This document shows positions 20,315-32,822 of a stretch of DNA of 64,000 nt, in pieces. Each line of letters opens with the position of its first letter. The stretch's first letter is position 1. Below the pieces are notes generated by a model. That model was not told where the DNA came from. It saw only the letters and a program-made list of their open reading frames with translations, and did no database searches. The stretch is from Chrysaora quinquecirrha (lineage: Eukaryota > Cnidaria > Scyphozoa > Semaeostomeae > Pelagiidae): positions 1-64,000 of the forward strand of contig JACTAT010000267.1 of the NCBI GenBank assembly GCA_014526335.1. Direction: 5' to 3'. The position numbers and the translations under genes are program-made.

Positions 20315-23156
20315 TCATTCTTCTTTTAAAACCGAGATCCCTTTCTTCCATATATATCTGATGACTTCTGGTTTCTTTCTCCCAATTTGAAGAATATTCA
20401 TTGGATCACTTATTTTCTGTCTCACAGTCTGCTTCTTCCTTTCCTGATATTCATTCCCCAATGCCACCAACTCTCTCGACTGCAATTTTCTGCTTAGGCC
20501 CTCATTTTCATTTTCGACAGCATTAGCTTCTCTAGTGTCCACTACTTTATTAGGATTTCGTTTTGGCTTGTTACTATTCTCGACGTCTTTAACAAGCTGC
20601 TCTGCAATCGACAATTTGTCTACATTTAGATGATTCGCAACATCTTTTAAAAAATTAACAAATTTTCCTGTTATGTATTGTCCTGATTTCGCTGCAGTAA
20701 TCCTATTAGTTGCTGGCATTTCTTCATTTTTGCCACTCTCCATGAATCCTTGCTGACCTTCGTTCATTTGTGTCTGTTGATTTCGAAATTTCATTTTTCT
20801 ACCTTTTGGTGGGTTGCTTTGCTTTTCCTGCATTCCTACAAAATAACGAATAAATTAAAGCCACTACTTTAAAGGGTATTAATGGCATCGTGTCGCCGAT
20901 ATGATTGGCTGGATTTGATAACGCCATTTCAAATAAAAGGTCTGGCGTAGCCCAGTATTAATTGCCAGTTTTTTATGCTCTTTGAGCCTGCTTTCTTCAT
21001 TCAGTAAAAGAATTCAGAGTGCTGTCATCTTCATGAAATTCGATGTCTATTCTTGTTTTGTCGACTCAGTCAACACTAAGAAAGTTAGCCTTTAATCTCA
21101 GCGAACTAGACTGTCAACGTTTAGTGGGTAATTCATTTTTGCGAATCTACTTCAGCGAGAGTTCTGTTGGTTTTGTTTTCGATAATTAGTTGCTTGTTGG
21201 TTTGTTTATTTAATTTACAATTTTTTGGAGATACAAAAATGGAAGTAATTGGTTATTTTGCCATCAAAAACTTGGAACTTGGAGAACTTTAGGACGCGAA
21301 ATCTTTAAGTATTTATCGCAATAAAACATTAAATGAAAAACATTGTCTATGTTGCATTATTGAAGATTTTTTACTTAATTTTTTACCTAAGGGAAGTTTT
21401 CCTGACAAACCAGAAGAAAATTGAGTTAAAAGTGTCAACACGCAAAGACACTTTTCGATCAGATTTTCAAATGGTATGTCTCTCTTTTGATTAAGGCCTA
21501 TCTTCAAAAGTTCGATCCATACTTTGATATTCAGTTCACTGCAGTCGATTGTTTCAGTCTATTACTGACGCTTTATACAGTTACGTGTATCAGATTAAAA
21601 TCTAACGTATGTTTGAAAGTGTTTCTTTTTAATCGCGATTTTAATGTTGCTTACTATATTATTTTGCTTCAGAATTTTCCTTACTGATGAAAGACTTTGA
21701 AATTTTGAAGATTGATTTGAGAATGCGTTTTAGAACAGTTGATTGATTTGCTAGCATTTTTCACTACTCGCAATGTCATCAAGAATTACATATTTTACTG
21801 AGCATGCTTTATCATACTCAGTGAGTCATCTGAAGGTGTCTTCAATAAGTCTCAGATAGTTCTTAACTTTGATAGAAACATTTTTTGAGACAAAACGGAA
21901 GATTAATTTGCTGGAGAAGAAGATGACGATTTACACGATTAATTACCTTCAAAATTCTTTTCCCTCTGTATAGGAATTTTCCTTATATTATTATTCATGT
22001 TATTATTTGAAATCTTCAGATCAGCTTTGCCGTTGTTACTTTCAACTTTCTGGCTATATCCATTAGGATCCTCAATCAATTTCGATGGCCCTGTATCTTC
22101 TTGAATTTCTTCGCTGTTATTTTTCTCTTTTATATTGACATTTGCAGATTCCTATGGACACAATATTCAAAATTCACTATAGTGAAGTGCTCCACGTAAA
22201 TGGATATGCAGTATACAGAAAACAGAGGTGCTATAGCGAATAGAGAGCAATATACAATAAAGAAGTAGACATGTTTGAAATTTGTTAAACAACGCATGCC
22301 TGGACTGGACGCTGTTGGGCCTAGGTAAGTGATATTTAGATTTAGCTTCAAGCTCCTGCACTTGGTTCTCTAGTTTACTTTCTCCCTATGGAAAGTCACA
22401 AAAATCGAAAAACATTCGCAATAAACAAATAATTAACTCGTGTTATTTTACTGAGTTTTCTTTACCATGTGAGTCACCTGTAGATCTTGTGATAAAATGG
22501 TGCTTTTTCTATGAACCGTGTGTCTTTTACGCTTCCTTCAGGGCATGAAAGACATGGCCTATCTTATTTGTATGACTTGTAGAGAATACAGCGACAGGGC
22601 CAGTTATTCTTGCATTTTCTCAGTAGCTTAGCTTTCAACCAAGATAGATGAAAATTACATACTGGGAATTATATGCCTTGAAATAAGGTTTTGTATCTAT
22701 GTACATTGTCTTCGATCGCATTGATCATCTTCGTACCACTTAAAGACTATTCTTTTATTTTCAATAAAAAAATCTATTCTTTTCCCAGATTTACCTGTGA
22801 TTTTTGTTTGTTTGCTATTTCCTTTATGAGCTCAAGTTCTTCGTTTTCTTCATTTTCATTTTTTACTTTAACTGCTTTATTGAGATTCGCTTGAATTTTT
22901 GGCTGTTTCATCATATTGTTGATCTTCCCGTCATCTGCGTCATTTTTGGGCTTTGCGCCACTCAGCTTTGAATTATTGTCAGCATTTTTATTGTTTATGA
23001 ATTTACTTGTTTCTCTCATTTTGCTGCCTTTGCCTTTGAAAAGCTGGTTTCCAGCCGGAGAACTCTGTACGGCTTTGCCTTCAGAAGGGGATTCGTTGGC
23101 GTTTGCTGTTGAAGATTGCATCAAAGAATTGGAAGATGCAACTGGAAAATTGTCAT
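20315..23156 (-). CDS. Gene D: Asn/Lys/Glu-rich protein, probably secreted (four or five exons, first exon missing)
   Basis: Minus-strand exons that join in phase: 23,156-22,795 (enters phase 1, exits 0), optionally 22,385-22,362 (24 nt), 22,151-21,947 (0 to 1), 21,401-21,387 (15-nt microexon, GKLPL, 1 to 1) and 20,835-20,315 (stop). Known length is about 361 residues without the N-terminus. Exon 2 is rich in Asn, Ser and Lys (FINNKNADNNSKLSGAKPKN; acidic NENEENEELELIKEI). The last exon carries TGKFVNFLKDVANHLNVDKL, then SIAEQLVKDVENS, which aligns with the tail of gene C. No first exon with a signal peptide was found between 23,200 and 26,700, so secretion is inferred from the family pattern. 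If the 15-nt exon is not used, exon 4 would read on to a stop at 21,313 and the last exon would be a separate gene. Confidence 0.6.
21387..21401 (-). CDS. Gene D 15-nt microexon
   Basis: Acceptor tctggtttgtcag, then GAAAACTTCCCTTAG, then donor GTAAAA. Phase 1 at both ends links the 21,947 donor to the 20,835 acceptor with no stop. Without this donor the frame continues to a TAA at 21,313 (GKLPLGKKLSKKSS and on), a possible alternative terminal exon. Confidence 0.45.
   Translation of the reverse strand, partial: ENFP
22362..22385 (-). CDS. Possible optional 24-nt exon of gene D (GESKLENQ)
   Basis: Acceptor ctttccatag and donor CAA/GTGCAG bound eight codons, phase 0 at both ends, exactly what is needed between the phase-0 donor after 22,795 and the phase-0 acceptor before 22,151. 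The GTGCAG donor is weak. Inclusion is uncertain. Confidence 0.3.
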
Positions 23157-26100
23157 CTACGATAAAAATACAGCATCCGCGTATAATTGACAAATATAGC
23201 AGATTCTATCAAATTACTTACTGTGGACCAGTATGGACAAAATTTATCTTTGACAATTGAGATTCTTTGTTGTAACCTTCAATGCAAACAAAAACTCTAT
23301 GGTAGCATTTCACATAACTGCCTCTATGTGCCGATAAAGAATGAGCCTTGCCTTGCATTGCTAGCGCAGCAAGAATAAACTGGCTGTAGAGCTATTGGAG
23401 CAATCTCGTCCTGGTGGAATGAGATCACGTGATCATGAAAGTCCTCCAGCGTTCTATTAACCGAGGATACTGGATAAAATCGGAAGAGCTAAGGAATAGA
23501 CCAAAGCCATGAATGGGGAGTATGTAAAATACGTGTCATGGAAAGCCGAACTAGGTTGACCTGATGATGATGAATCTTCAATATTTAAAAATTTTCACTT
23601 CCAGTTGGCAACTCGTCTACTCGAGAAATTTTCACGCCACATAATTTCCATGAAAAATGTATTTGATGCAAAACTGGCGTAACAAGTGAACTTGTCATAA
23701 AAACGTTGTCAAATTTCTTAACATTTTCCCAATCTATACAAGCAAAGAAAACTTGCCAAGGAAAATTGTCAAAGAAACCTTATTTGCGTACTACGTTTAA
23801 TACTCAACCGTCACGCGATGCCTACACTCATTTTTTTTATAAGAAACCCGTTTATAAGAAACTCAGTACTGAGATCAATATTGGTTAAGAAACTTTCAGT
23901 ACTCGACCAAAAATGATAAGAAACTCGCAGGTCTCAAGAATCTTTAGAATTAGAAATAAAGCATCGAGAAAACAAACTTCTGTTGCACCATAAGTGTCTA
24001 TTTTGACAGAAAAAACAGCTGATGTAAACGTGAATTGTATTGCTTCGTCTATTTGTAGAATTTAAGTGTCAATTGCCCGTTTTCGCACTTAAAAATTTTG
24101 ATTCTAAGAAACTGCTAAGAAACTTTCAGTACCAAATTTGTCCCAAAACTAAGAAACTTTGAGTACTGACCAAAAATCTTAGTTTCTTATAAAAAAAAAG
24201 AGTGTATAGTGTCAAAGATGCAGACGTTATTTGCAGATGGGTCTCCTCTTAGACAAGAAAGTGCCAAAAGCGTGTTGAGCTTGAAAATTGAACATCGACT
24301 TGAAAGATCTGGATGACATTTTTCGCAAGAAGATCAGCTAACTTTTTCACAATGTCTTCAAGAATTGTTTCGCATTATTTTATTGAGCATGCTGTGTCAT
24401 GCTCTGTGAGTCACCTGCAGGTTTTCTCAATAATTCTCTGATAATTCTGAACTTTAATTGAAAAATTCTCGGAACAGAACTGTGCACAGCAGAAGTAATT
24501 AATCTATACATATCTTGGCAAAATCTGTGCGTCTACTTGTATATAATCTACAAACGCATAAGTATCTATTACGCCCTACCTGCCTGATCATAGCTTGTCT
24601 GCTTCAGAGTTTTCCAAGGATCATCAACGGCATGAACTATTTTGAAATAAATCCACACTAATTAAATTCTTTGATGCAAAAAATAGCTAATCAAATTTTT
24701 TGAATCGCAGTTAAGTCGTGAGTGGAAAAGATACTGGCACAAAAAAGGCTATGAAGCGTTTTTCAAAGCTAGCGTGCGAGGAGGATCACTTAATTAATCT
24801 CGTACACCTAGACTATGCATCTTCATAAATCATATATAAGCAAGTACAGATACTATAGCCCTATTCTACTATTTATGTTGATACACACGTGCTCTTATAA
24901 ACCTTCTTTGATGCCCATTTAGAGAGATATTGCAGGCAAAACAGGTACTTTGATGACGTCATCGAAAAGTCCAGCTTCCGGACAAAATTTCGCAGGGCCC
25001 ACCTCGGGTTTGGAATCATCGCTATCGATGTACCCAAAAATGTGTAATGAAATTTAAAGTTAGGCTGAAAGTCTGATTTTTATGGTAAATTCTCTATAGA
25101 TCTCCAAAAATTTGGCATTTCAGCAAATACGCGTGTGCGCAAGCTTTGATCCTATGAAAAGCCAATGACATAAACTAGAGTTAAACCATAGCCAATAATG
25201 ATGAGGACGTTCCTATTATTCTCCTTTCTTTTGACTATCGTTAGTCTAAGTCTTCGAGACCAAATCTAATCATTTTAAGATTCATTTTGAAACAAATTTT
25301 TTCAAAGGTAAGCTTCGAAATATCTTGAAAATTGAAGAAGTCCTCGTACAAATCTATGATAACTGCAATAAATCCTGTAAACCTCTGCCAAAAAACGAAG
25401 CAAAGATTTATCCAATATATCCTGAACGCCGTTGTTAGCAGTGATCCAGCCCGAGTCTTTGTTAGGGAGTAAAATTTTGATGATGCTGCTTTTGATGTAT
25501 CAAAAATGGATGTCACGGTGTTTGACTGGCGTTTCTGAAACGTTATTTTAATGAATGCTAAATGTATTGCTGTGCATTAATAGCGTTATATAACGTAGCT
25601 ATAATATTTAGTCAATATTTTTTATGGTAAACTTTATAGTTTGTTTCAACTTTACATTTGTGTAATGTCTTTGAACATGCTAAAATGTTCTGTCGTTCTG
25701 TTTATTGTCTTGTTTATCTAGGATAGATCTTTTTTAACTCTTAATATAAAGAAACAGTCTCTTAGCATGTCCTGTAGTCGTTGGTTTGTTCCTTGCTGAA
25801 TTTGTCATTTTGTTTTCCAGATTCAAGCTGTGTGGTTCTGTATTTTTGTTCTTTCGTCGAGTTAATCTTATCTAGGTTGTAGCAGGCGTAGAATATACAC
25901 GTCTTCGTCTTCGAATGTTGCTTTGCATACACAGGGCGTGTTCTTCTAAACTAATTCTTTCTTCGCTACTTCTTTTTTTCAGAACGTGTGAAACATGCTC
26001 CTGAAAACGGCATGTTTTTTGAGCTCTTCAAAACCTTCTGCCATCAGCAAGGGGAAAAATATTTTTATCCAATCAGCGAATTTGTTCACATCCTTGCACA

Positions 26101-26766
26101 GCCAATGATTTTTGAGCGATCTTGATGATTTCTCCTAATCTTTCTTTTGTTCTACGAACAAAGTGAATGGCTGTGCCAGAATATAAACATATGCATTTCC
26201 CCCTTGCTTCTGACATCAAAAGCAGAAGTTTTCCGAGACTATCAAAGTTCTCGGTTTAAGGTTCAAAAGAGACTTCAATTTTAGAGACTTCAGTTGCCAG
26301 GATACGCTTGGATACAAGTCTGGGGATTAGGCTAGCAAGTAATTTGGCGCGAAAGGCTTCATATTGCCAGAATTCCTGTTTATTGAAAATCTGTGGATTC
26401 TGTTTTTGGAAGCTTTTAGTGTTCGAAATTCGGAAGGTTTTAGGGGTTCAGAAGAACACGCCCGTACTGTTTGCTGCAACACCCTTCATTTGTGAAATCG
26501 AGTTGTTTATGTATTATTGACCGTAAAGCTGTTGCTGTCTGCCGTGTTCAAATGTTCCGTTAATTAATTTATTGTTCAGTCCAGCCGCAATTCAACATAT
26601 AGTAGATTGTTGTCTCGCCCAATATCATATTTGCTACTGCAATAATGAAATATTTTTAGTTCAAGTAGATGTATAAGCGAAATTTGATGTTATCAGCTCT
26701 TGAATTTCATGCAGAATTTTATCTGTTATTTCGTGCTTGTTTTGTCGTGCTGCTGTGAGTACGTTC
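23157..26766. other. Stretch between gene D and gene F
   Basis: About 3.6 kb, expected to hold the missing first exon of gene D. No minus-strand signal peptide with a phase-1 donor was found. Two short plus-strand frames look like signal peptides, at 25,201 (MRTFLLFSFLLTIVSLS) and 25,677 (MLKCSVVLFIVLFI), but neither has a convincing donor. Repeated aagaaactttcagtactcga-type sequence occurs at 23,850-24,190. Confidence 0.45.
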
Positions 26767-29590
26767 TCAGTTTAGTTCGTTGGCGTTTACGTCAAATACG
26801 TTAGCGGTGCTAAGCTTGTCAATCTGACTACTGAGATCGACCTTTTTCATGAAAGGAAGCTCGTGCGGTGTGAATCGAAGGTGAAAAATCTTGGAGGAGG
26901 ACTTTAAAGGCCTAACAACATTTCCATTTGAGAAATAGTTGCGTTGCTTTGTTTCAATATGTGGAGGTATAAAATCAGAGTCATACATGAGCTTTCTATG
27001 ATGATGGAAAGGCCTATCAACGACATTCGGGAAATAGTTGCGTTGCTTTGTTTCAATATGTTGAGGAATAACATCGGAATCATACATGAGCTTTCTATGA
27101 TGATGGAAAGATGACTTACCAAGGACACCGCCCATGTGGATGTTATGTGGTCCGTTCTGTGCTTGATAGTGTGAATAAAAGGATGCTGGTTTCATTTCAG
27201 GTTGTATGTCTTGTGGAGGGAATTCAGCTGGCCTATTGAAATTATTGATCATCGTATTGTGTAGTCTTTGCTGTGGCTCCGGCAGATAAGGCTGGCCGAC
27301 GGGCTCTCCTTCTGGTGGCATAATCTCTTTGTCAATCTTACTCTCGGCTAGTCTCAACGGTGCTCCTCTGTGTCCATGCTGCGCTAGGATCTTTGCCTCC
27401 ATTGCGTCCCAGGCAGGGTCCATCTGAAGATTGTTAATCATTTCATGTGTTAGAGGTTGGACTTTCGACGATGACATCCTATTACCCGCATAACCATTGA
27501 CTTGATGTAATTGATTTCCTGAATGAGGATACGCAGGTGTATCAAATTGATCATTCATGTACTCCATGTAACCTTTCTTTGCCGCATTTCTATTGTTTGA
27601 GCTCTCAAGAGCATGTATGATTTTCTTGGGTCGAACACTTTCAAATCTTGGTGAATTAGTATCCGCTTTCATTCTGCTAAATGCAGGACCATTTACATCA
27701 TCAGCCCCAACACTTGCAGGCTTTCGCGAATGAAACGGAGCCCTTTCTACCGCTTCATTAACTTCGCCATCGGCCGCATCGGACTCCTTTTCATCCTGTA
27801 AATATTTTGAAGGAAAATGTTGCATATCCAAGGAACCGCTTTGATGCTCCCACTTTAAGAATTTTTGTCTTTGTTGATTAGTTGGTGCTGATGACGCAAT
27901 CATGTTGGCTTGTTGAGGACTGATATCAAGTGGCAATGTTCCTCCTATTGATGACATATCGTTATTTACGTTATGGCTTTCTGGTGTCTTTTCTGAGTTA
28001 GTCTCCATATCATTATCTGATGCAGATTGCTCGTCATCGCCTAACCAATTCTGGTTTGTCTGACTTGGAATAAAAGATCCTTTTATTCCTAGTAGGTCTG
28101 ATAAATGACCGAACGGATTATTAGGTTGCAGAGATCTCTCAATAAAATGCTTTGACGAGAAACTTCTTCTTTCCCCTGGAATACCATGCTTCTTTTTAGC
28201 AGAACTCGATACTATTTTTCGTTTGGCATGTTTCATATGTTTTATGCCATTTTTGGATATGCCAGAAACCACATTCTTAGCGATGCGCACTTTGCCTCTA
28301 GTGAGAGCTCTTGCTTCAGCAATTCCTGTAGATAAAGACAAAATTTGAAATCTCCTTGTATATAGGATATTAAATGGAGATCAATACTTTCAAGTTTTCA
28401 AATATGTTCTATTTCATTGGGAAACAACTCTTAATCCATAAACGTTGACGGGATAAGCTTCCACACGACTAGTGGTATACATGTACCACCATAGTTATGG
28501 AAAAAGTACTGATTTTTGCCATTTTCCCTGGTTAATGATCGGTTTAAATTTTCCAAGTTATCGGTTACGAGTCAAACTTTATAGGTAATATTTGCCTATG
28601 CAGAATAATTTTTTAAATTAGGTAAATTTTCAACATGGGGAAAACTTGCCCACAAATAGGGCATTGTATACTTTTGAACAAACTTATTTGCCATATGCCA
28701 ATGTTCGCAAGCTAGTTCAATTGTAATCCAATTCAATATGACTGCAGTTCTAGGATTAAGCATCGACATGAACCTTTTTTGTCCATGTTGTATTTGGGCG
28801 TATTTTGGCGGATAAGCCATCGAATGAAATTATTGGATGAATTGGATACAGTGTTTAAGTTATGCCATATACGATCCCAAATACTGGCAAATAAGACTGC
28901 TCTCTTGCGTATTTCCTTCGCACTACACTGTGGCCGATAAGCGTTAATGTAAAATTCTATGCATGAATAAATGGACTTTAACGCTGAGTTCACGAGGTAT
29001 TTGATATTTCTGTATCCACCCAGTCCCTTCTGGCTCATTCTCTCAGATATCGTGTCTAGTAAGTGAAAGTCTGTCTTGTCTAATTCGTTAGGGAAATTGT
29101 GTATTAATTAGCTTCGTCCAACAATATCTATACCATGTCCCATATAGGAGATGCACTGTTATCAAACAATAATGTTTTTATATTTCACTGATAAAAAGCA
29201 CAAACATCTTGGAACATATTTGAAAGTTTTTTCGTCTTACTCAGAGCCTTAACGTTGGAAATAGGCCATAAAATCTGACTAATGCAGAGAATATATACTG
29301 TAATATATGCTGGACGAAATGCACCAATCGGAGAAGTGGGGCTAGATTTGCGTTGTTTTTTAACCCTAATTAGCTAACAGGATAAAATGAAATGACCAAT
29401 AGAATTAGGAATGTCATGACTAAATGGAGCAAAACGGTTTTAAGAATAAAGGCCAACCCCTCCTTGAACACGTGCTGATATTATACTTTTCTAAATAATT
29501 AAAAAGCAATGGAATACCTGATTTTTCCTGTAAAAAGAAGATGAAAATGGCCAATACCGAGAGTAAGAATGCCTTTTTGAATGTATTCAT
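26767..29590 (-). CDS. Gene F: secreted 543-residue disordered protein with duplicated His/Arg/Tyr block
   Basis: Two coding exons: 29,590-29,518 (signal peptide) and 28,325-26,767 (stop), joined in phase 1 through donor G/GTATTC and acceptor tatctacag. Mature sequence starts near GIAEARALTRGKVR with a basic N-terminal 60 residues (KHMKHAKRKIVSSSAKKKHG, GERRSF), which could carry furin-type cleavage sites. The middle is mixed and polar, with acidic patches (DDEQSASDNDMETNSEKTPE), Met and Gln. Near the C-terminus a block of about 33 residues is repeated twice (FHHHRKLMYDSD, then IP and HIETKQRNYF; 26,915-27,113), with a 99-bp period. No membrane segment after the signal, and almost no Cys. A possible AATAAA lies at 26,573-26,568. 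I do not recognise the family. Confidence 0.82.
28596..29038 (-). other. Unassigned open stretch in intron 1 of gene F
   Basis: A 101-codon ATG-started frame (29,038-28,733; begins MSQKGLGGYRNIKYLVNSAL) overlaps a second frame down to 28,596. No splice partner or known domain is seen. It could be a remnant of a mobile element or chance. Not called as a gene. Confidence 0.3.
29160..29345. mobile_element. Diverged relative of the 34,012 hairpin element
   Basis: Shares the order tttttcgtctta, ctcagag, aacgt, then gaaatgcaccaatc with the copy at 4965-5130. Strongly diverged. Within gene F intron 1. Confidence 0.4.
29518..29590 (-). CDS. Gene F exon 1: signal peptide
   Basis: ATG at 29,590 opens MNTFKKAFLLSVLAIFIFFL, then QEKS and one base of the next codon, then donor GTATTC. 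It has a basic start, a long hydrophobic core and a polar end, as expected of a secretory signal. Confidence 0.8.
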
Positions 29591-32500
29591 GCTTTTATTG
29601 TCTTTGTCTTCTTTGATATCTGAAATATTACAAATCTTTTATCAATGTGCTATTAATGGACACACAAATATTATGCGCTATAAATGCTTAGTATTTCTAA
29701 ATAAACTATCTGCATGCCAAAATTCTACAACATAAAACTAAAGAAGCCATTTTAATCTCAAAAGTTTTGATGTATAATCTTGTAAAAAGCTTTTAATCTG
29801 AAAGAGTCGTTAATAAATGAAGCAACCTTCTAGCTTCACTCGCCGAACTCACGTAGGCCTTAGAGTTTGAAAAGGCGTACAAAATCAATTTACAAGCGTA
29901 AGCTCTCAGTGGAACAGTTTGCAAGTCAAAATAAGGAATAAATAGAGGACGGTTGTTGTCCTTAAAGCATTTCATACACGTAAACCTCTTTATTATTATT
30001 ATTATTTTGATTTTCATATCATTGAACATCTTTACATACACTTTATGGCCTACTTAACTAATCAAAACTTAGGTTAGAGTAGGGGGGACAGAACATACTC
30101 ACAAACAGTCCTGCTTTACGTATATATGTAGTTCATAAAATAGTTCGACCAAAATTTAAGCTTTAAGTTTTGATAAGGTACCAGAACAAGAGTTTAAGAT
30201 AGGGCTTATACAAAACGTGAAGAAAAACTACTGCAATTTGGAAAAAATGGTGGACTAACAATTCTTGATTTGTAAATGAATTTTCAAAGTATGCTTTGCA
30301 TAATTTATTGTTTTCGGCGTATTCTAAATACATTTAAATTCATATTGAAATATAAGCTACATTGCATATAAAGCCTATTACTTATATACATTTTTATATT
30401 CAAACCACGACAATAATCGTATATGTGTAAAGTAACAACATATTCTAATACTAACGAGAAATAGCTCGGCTGTTAAACGCCTAATGATCAAAAGACAAAA
30501 TGATTTAAGAAACAGGTGTCAACATAGTTCAGTCGTTCAACAAATTGTTCTTCCGTTCGTTCAAAAAGTTTCTTACCTTCCTACATATCTGGAGCAACTT
30601 TCTTGACTCAGGAAACTTCTTCTTGCGAAAATCAGCAGAAACAATTCGTGAAAATCCCGACGGTAGAATTTTTTTTGGATTCGCTTAAATTTCTACACAG
30701 CTTATCTCTGACAAATACGGAGGATCAAGGCCCAATGAATTTGTGATAAACAGCATTTAGAACAAGCAGGCAGGGCAATAAACAGGATCAATTACCTAAG
30801 AAAAACCTATTCAAGTTAGGCCAAGCTGAAAATGTCTAAAAACCTAAGGCCAAGCCTAATAAGGCCACTTTTTTTTTATTAATTGACTGAACCAATGTGT
30901 CAAACAATTAATAAGAAAATAACATCAACATATAACTATACCAAATCAAACAAAATTGAAATTCGCTATCAACAGAAACTTGAAGCCTGAAGCGAAGAGA
31001 AAACGTTGAGTGCTTGCACATTAATCTTTCACCGGAGAAAAATTGAACTTCTTTGACTGGTGTAGTATATTGTAGTATTGTAGTATATAGCATATAATAG
31101 TATATAGCATGTAGTATATGGTATATAGCATTAGCTTAATATTTCCTTCTCCGAAATTGTGTTTGCGGCACTGGCAATTAATAGAACTAACAAAAGTCTA
31201 AGTTGTTCCAATAAAAAGCATCTATTTTAGATAGACTTAGGCCACTAAAGGCAAATATTTCTTGAAAGAGAATTTCGAAACGTTGAAAATCGTTGGCGTC
31301 CAGGAGTTATGGAAGTTCGAAAATTCACTTTGTTCTCGTCACATTCACAGCGATAATCTTGGACAAAATATATCGGAAAAGTCAAAACTTTTGCTACAAT
31401 CTTAGATACCTATTCTCCCCTGTTACAATTTTGTGTCGATAAAAACATCCCTCTTCCGAATATTTTCATGATAGATAAAGCACTGCTTTACGTTATAGCG
31501 AAACCATCGAAGAGGACTGGGTTTAATTTTCATGCATTGCGGTCCTAGCAAGCAAGGCCCTGATATAGGACTAACCTTTCTAAGGAAGTATGTTTGAATT
31601 CCTTCAATAATGAAATCGTTGCATGTAGCATGGAAAGATTAACGGAGATTTGACTTCATTAATTTGAACTAATTCTTTAAATAAACTATTACTATTTTTT
31701 CAAGAAGAAAGTTTGTGACCTGTAGTTTAAATTTCCATTAATGGTGATAACGAAGACTCTAAAAACGAAAGGCCTAAATTTTGAAATCACCCTTATTTGC
31801 AGCAAATCTGTCTGTCTATCTTTAGAAGAATTTGTTAACAGTGGAAAAAATGGAAATTTTTACTCACTGAAGTATTCTAAATTCGGTTTACAAGGCAGAC
31901 AGTTCCATAGATAGTCTTATTCTATAATTTCTTTTCTTTCAATTGCAGACAATTTTCTTTTTGCTAGAAGCAGAGGGGTACGTTTCAACAAAGAAACGAT
32001 CGAATGAAAGTATTTGGTCTATCTTTGCTTGCAAAGGTGTCATATGGTCATATGTTTGTTTCTATCATTCTGTACCACCCAGCAACGGATCTTATTTAAT
32101 TCAAATGCTATTACAATGCCGTTGCCTGCCTCGGTCCTTGAAACACTTCCTTCATTTTTCAACAAAGAGTCGTCATTCCTTTCTGCGGGAAGATAATGGA
32201 ATCAACTCCCAACATAATTTCTGGGACGAGTTTAGTTCTGCTGCAATAACTTAAGAAGGGGGCTTTGGGGGTATCAAAACCCAAAACCCGGAAGAAAATT
32301 GGGACAAACCTGAAAACCCGGATGACCTTAGTTTCAACAACTGTTTTTAGAAGTTTACACATTGACATCCTTTTAAAGGTTGAAAACCCGAAAACCCGCA
32401 CATCTTTACAACAATATCCGAAACCCGGGCTAGAAAAATGGCAAAACCCGTTGCCCGTTAAATATGCTTTACCCGAAAAACCCGCACGATTTTTTGGAAA

Positions 32501-32756
32501 AACCCGAAAACCTGAGGCCGAAATCAGCAAAACCCGTAACCCGTGAAATACCAAAGCCCCCATTCCTGAAGTGAAATTCTGCAAGTATTCCAAGACTTTT
32601 GCAGGCATTGTAGATAAAAAAGGAAAGCAACTCAAGAAATACTCAAATTGACTGCCTTGTGCATATAATATATTATTGAGACTTGTGCATGTAATATATA
32701 TTTATGTACATATTAAAAATCATTAGAAACGATAAAATTAGAAGTAGAATTTAAAT
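29591..32756. other. Intergenic stretch between genes F and G
   Basis: AT-rich, no supported gene. It contains a short ta(g)tata microsatellite at 31,065-31,130. The plus frame at 31,943-32,254 ends in a stretch that faintly resembles the terminal part of LINE polyproteins, but not enough to call. Confidence 0.5.
32257..32563. mobile_element. Short TIR element with aaaacccg subrepeats
   Basis: Bounded by gggggctttgg (left) and ccaaagccccc (right), an 11-bp inverted repeat. The interior is full of gaaaacccg and aaaacccgt motifs. About 300 bp, non-coding. Confidence 0.6.
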
Positions 32757-32776
32757 CGAAATAAATGTTACCGATA

Positions 32777-32782
32777 TTTATT
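32777..32782 (-). promoter_or_regulatory. Poly(A) signal of gene G
   Basis: AATAAA on the minus strand, 41 bases past the gene G stop codon. Confidence 0.5.
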
Positions 32783-32822
32783 CATTGTGAGTTCTTTAGA
32801 ATAAGATAAATGATAAATATAA

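Noticed and set aside
31943..32254. Possible LINE tail
   Set aside because: Only a faint resemblance to the terminal region of LINE polyproteins, with stops and no neighbouring blocks.
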